Below are positions 5,062 to 6,308 of a DNA stretch of 6,308 nucleotides, piece after piece. A program made the translations under genes and the position numbers. The notes under the pieces are model-generated. The model did not search any database and was not told the origin of the DNA. It saw only the letters and a list, made by a program, of their open reading frames with translations. Positions within the stretch are counted from its first letter, which is position 1. Each line of letters starts with the position of its first letter. The DNA lies in NCBI GenBank assembly GCA_021792075.1, contig JAJYVK010000096.1, positions 1 through 6,308 of the forward strand. The letters are read 5' to 3'. The DNA is from Actinomycetes bacterium. Its GTDB lineage: Bacteria > Actinomycetota > Acidimicrobiia > Acidimicrobiales > Acidimicrobiaceae.

Positions 5062-5472
5062 TCAACCACCCGTCGCCACATTGGAAGAGCTTGCCGAAGT
5101 GGTCGCGTTGACATATCCGAGGATAGGCATGTCAACTTTGAAGTGGATGATACAGCTTACAATCGCTCCGCTCGTACTGCAGGAGTAGCCCGTAATGTAG
5201 GGTTGGCCGTTCATCATCGCCCCGACTGTCGTATTCACGCTGCTTGCATCGAGCGCTACGCCTTGCCATCCAGATCCGTTTGACAGATCCGAGCCGCCGC
5301 CGACAAACGCACTTTGACTCCCTGCGGTAGGTGGAACTTCGGCTGCGGCCTGCACAGCGTTCTGCGCCGCGGCATGGACCAGCGTGGACACATGCACAAA
5401 GTCAGTGAAACCCAGGACGGCGGTGATGAAAACCGAGAAGAGCAGCACGGGAAAGATAATAAACGCGCCCAT
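5062..5472 (-). CDS. Small exported TadE/TadG-like protein (third in operon)
   Basis: A 136-aa protein that starts directly with a hydrophobic segment (residues 3-22, 'AFIIFPVLLFSVFITAVLGF'), followed by a helix 'STLVHAAAQNAVQAAAE' (29-45) and a Ser/Thr/Asn/Gly-rich outer domain. This is the usual plan of TadE/TadG-like pseudopilins and related Flp-pilus proteins: an N-terminal membrane helix continuing into an Ala-rich helix, then a beta-rich domain. C98 and C107 flank a short turn, followed by 'IIHFKVDMPILG', a pattern shared with the two upstream genes. The short cytoplasmic segment that normally precedes the TadE helix is missing; a TGA five codons before the ATG rules out an extension. 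The ATG overlaps the previous gene's stop by one base (TGATG) with no evident SD, so translation is probably coupled. The assignment rests on architecture and context. Confidence 0.75.
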   Translation of the reverse strand: MGAFIIFPVLLFSVFITAVLGFTDFVHVSTLVHAAAQNAVQAAAEVPPTAGSQSAFVGGGSDLSNGSGWQGVALDASSVNTTVGAMMNGQPYITGYSCSTSGAIVSCIIHFKVDMPILGYVNATTSASSSNVATGG

Positions 5473-5969
5473 CAGCCAGCCAACGATTCAGGACCCACCG
5501 GAACGTTTGACGTAGCTGTCCAGCTTGTCCGTATCGGCACCCCGAGAAAGGTCCCCATGTTGACGGTGCATTGGCTCGATACCACAAACTGCGGTGTGGC
5601 ACTTGTGGGGGTGGTCACCGACAAAGGCGAGCACGACACTTCGGAGGAAGCCGGTATGGAGCGGGCGAATACCTGTTGGGATACCGTTGTGGCCATAAAT
5701 GCCTCGCCGGGAAACTGGTACTGCGAACCCGCTCTGGCTGATTCGAGCGCCGCGTTGTTGATCATAGTCCCCATTATCGCGTAGATGATTACCAGGAGTG
5801 CGAAGATGATGAGGATGAAGCTGAACATGATTCCAATCGTCATCTCCATGGAAGAGACAAGCCCGCTATCGTCTTTTAGAAGTTTGGCGAATGCCCGGCA
5901 TTTGTAACGCTCTCGCACTGGCGGTCTGCGAATACCTTGCACTGGAGCGGCTATGCGTTTTGCGGCCAT
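5472..5969 (-). CDS. TadE-like pilus-associated membrane protein (second in operon)
   Basis: A 165-aa protein, the clearest TadE-like member here. A basic cytoplasmic N-terminus (residues 1-32) leads into 'DDSGLVSSMEMTIGIMFSFILIIFA', which matches the TadE pattern of a [DE]-x-G before a hydrophobic helix with an early glutamate (E42). The membrane segment spans about 43-66, and 'NNAALESARAGS' (71-82) matches the conserved 'A...AAREGAR'-type helix after it. TadE-like proteins are exported pseudopilins or anchors of the Tad/Flp pilus system. The outer domain has C113 and C134, then 'TVNMGTFLGVPI'. I chose the ATG at 5969 because AAAGGCGGTGA lies just upstream and the TadE motif then falls at normal distance; an upstream in-frame start at 6107 would add 46 residues lying in the preceding gene. 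It overlaps the preceding gene by 19 bases and the next by one. Confidence 0.82.
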   Translation of the reverse strand: MAAKRIAAPVQGIRRPPVRERYKCRAFAKLLKDDSGLVSSMEMTIGIMFSFILIIFALLVIIYAIMGTMINNAALESARAGSQYQFPGEAFMATTVSQQVFARSIPASSEVSCSPLSVTTPTSATPQFVVSSQCTVNMGTFLGVPIRTSWTATSNVPVGPESLAG

Positions 5970-6307
5970 ATGCTCACCGCCTTTGCGTACCAGGTGATAG
6001 TGGAGTCGACAATTGGAATCATCACCCTGCGCTCGACGGACACTACGCACACCGGAGAGGCTGCCGAGCAGGGGTTGACGATCACGCACGTGCTTGCTGA
6101 GCCGCATTGGTAACGCGCGCTCACCACGCTGGTGGAGTTCGATGCCAGAAGCTGGTGAGCTTCGGTTTGGGACTCCTGTAGAACCAGTTGGTTGTTGGGT
6201 CCGTTGACGGGCACGAGCGAAGCTATATGATGCGCGACTATCTCCGACATCGCCTGAGCGGTAGCGGATCCGATGAGCACTGCGGCGAAGACGAAGATCA
6301 ATGCGAA
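5951..6307 (-). CDS. Small exported TadE/TadG-like protein (first in operon, 5' end outside window)
   Basis: The frame is open from the right edge of the window to a TAG at 5951-5953, giving 118 visible residues. A TTG at 6299-6301 could initiate, but the codons before it (F-A) continue the hydrophobic helix, so I read it as leucine within a longer protein. Visible residues 1-17 (FALIFVFAAVLIGSATA) are the end of a membrane segment. A helix 'QAMSEIVAHHIASLV' follows (18-32), then an outer domain with four cysteines (C68, C74, C80, C87) and 'VVSVERRVMIPIV', the same closing pattern as in the next two genes. The architecture fits a TadE/TadG-like or pilus-locus protein. The stop lies 19 bases inside the next gene, so the set is one transcription unit. 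The true start and any TadE signature lie beyond the window. Confidence 0.68.
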   Translation of the reverse strand, partial: FALIFVFAAVLIGSATAQAMSEIVAHHIASLVPVNGPNNQLVLQESQTEAHQLLASNSTSVVSARYQCGSASTCVIVNPCSAASPVCVVSVERRVMIPIVDSTITWYAKAVSIWPQNA

Positions 6308-6308
6308 G

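Noticed and set aside
4889..5188. A 99-codon + strand open frame after hipA
   Set aside because: It starts inside hipA in another frame, runs antisense into the TadE-like gene and has no SD or recognisable domain.
5314..5784. A 156-codon open frame on the + strand
   Set aside because: It lies wholly antisense to two overlapping TadE-like genes that have membrane helices, coupled starts and shared motifs; its own translation shows no domain and no ribosome-binding site.
1..6308. CRISPR array, rRNA, insertion sequence or transposase
   Set aside because: No regularly spaced repeats, no rRNA-like segments and no transposase or integrase motifs were seen on either strand.

Overview
The window looks like a piece of chromosome from a monoderm (Gram-positive-type) bacterium of moderate to fairly high GC, most likely an actinomycete. 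Four things point that way: a RelBE pair of the Mycobacterium tuberculosis Rv1247c/Rv1246c type, two toxin-antitoxin operons that appear to be leaderless, a lipobox lipoprotein, and a run of small TadE-like exported proteins. A thermoacidophilic Bacillota lineage such as Sulfobacillus cannot be excluded, because two genes carry very strong AGGAGG ribosome-binding sites. The taxonomic call is inference.

Layout, left to right. (1) 2-430 (+): C-terminal part of a sigma-70-like protein, cut by the window edge. (2) 519-1057 (+): a type II RelB/RelE toxin-antitoxin operon with a compact palindromic operator over its promoter and start codon. (3) 1231-3234 (+): two exported proteins of unknown function, a 259-aa lipoprotein and a 380-aa secreted or anchored protein with eight cysteines, each with a perfect Shine-Dalgarno. 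(4) 3321-4929 (+): a second type II toxin-antitoxin operon, HipB/HipA, with a three-half-site operator; HipA is full length with its kinase residues intact. (5) 4930-5061: a convergent intergenic gap with a perfect 14-bp palindrome. (6) 5062-6307 (-): three tightly packed or overlapping genes for small exported TadE/TadG-like (pilus-associated) proteins; the first is cut by the right edge.

How they may work together. The two toxin-antitoxin operons bracket the exported-protein pair, as in a small accessory block inserted between a sigma-like gene and a Tad/Flp-type pilus locus. RelE should cleave mRNA on the ribosome and HipA should phosphorylate a tRNA-synthetase-type target; each is restrained and autoregulated by its antitoxin. 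The two antitoxin genes share one design: a -10 box about 6-7 nt before an ATG with no ribosome-binding site, buried in operator half-sites. The exported pair uses SD-led translation instead. The least understood content is the exported pair and the TadE-like trio, whose C-terminal halves share a cysteine-based motif.
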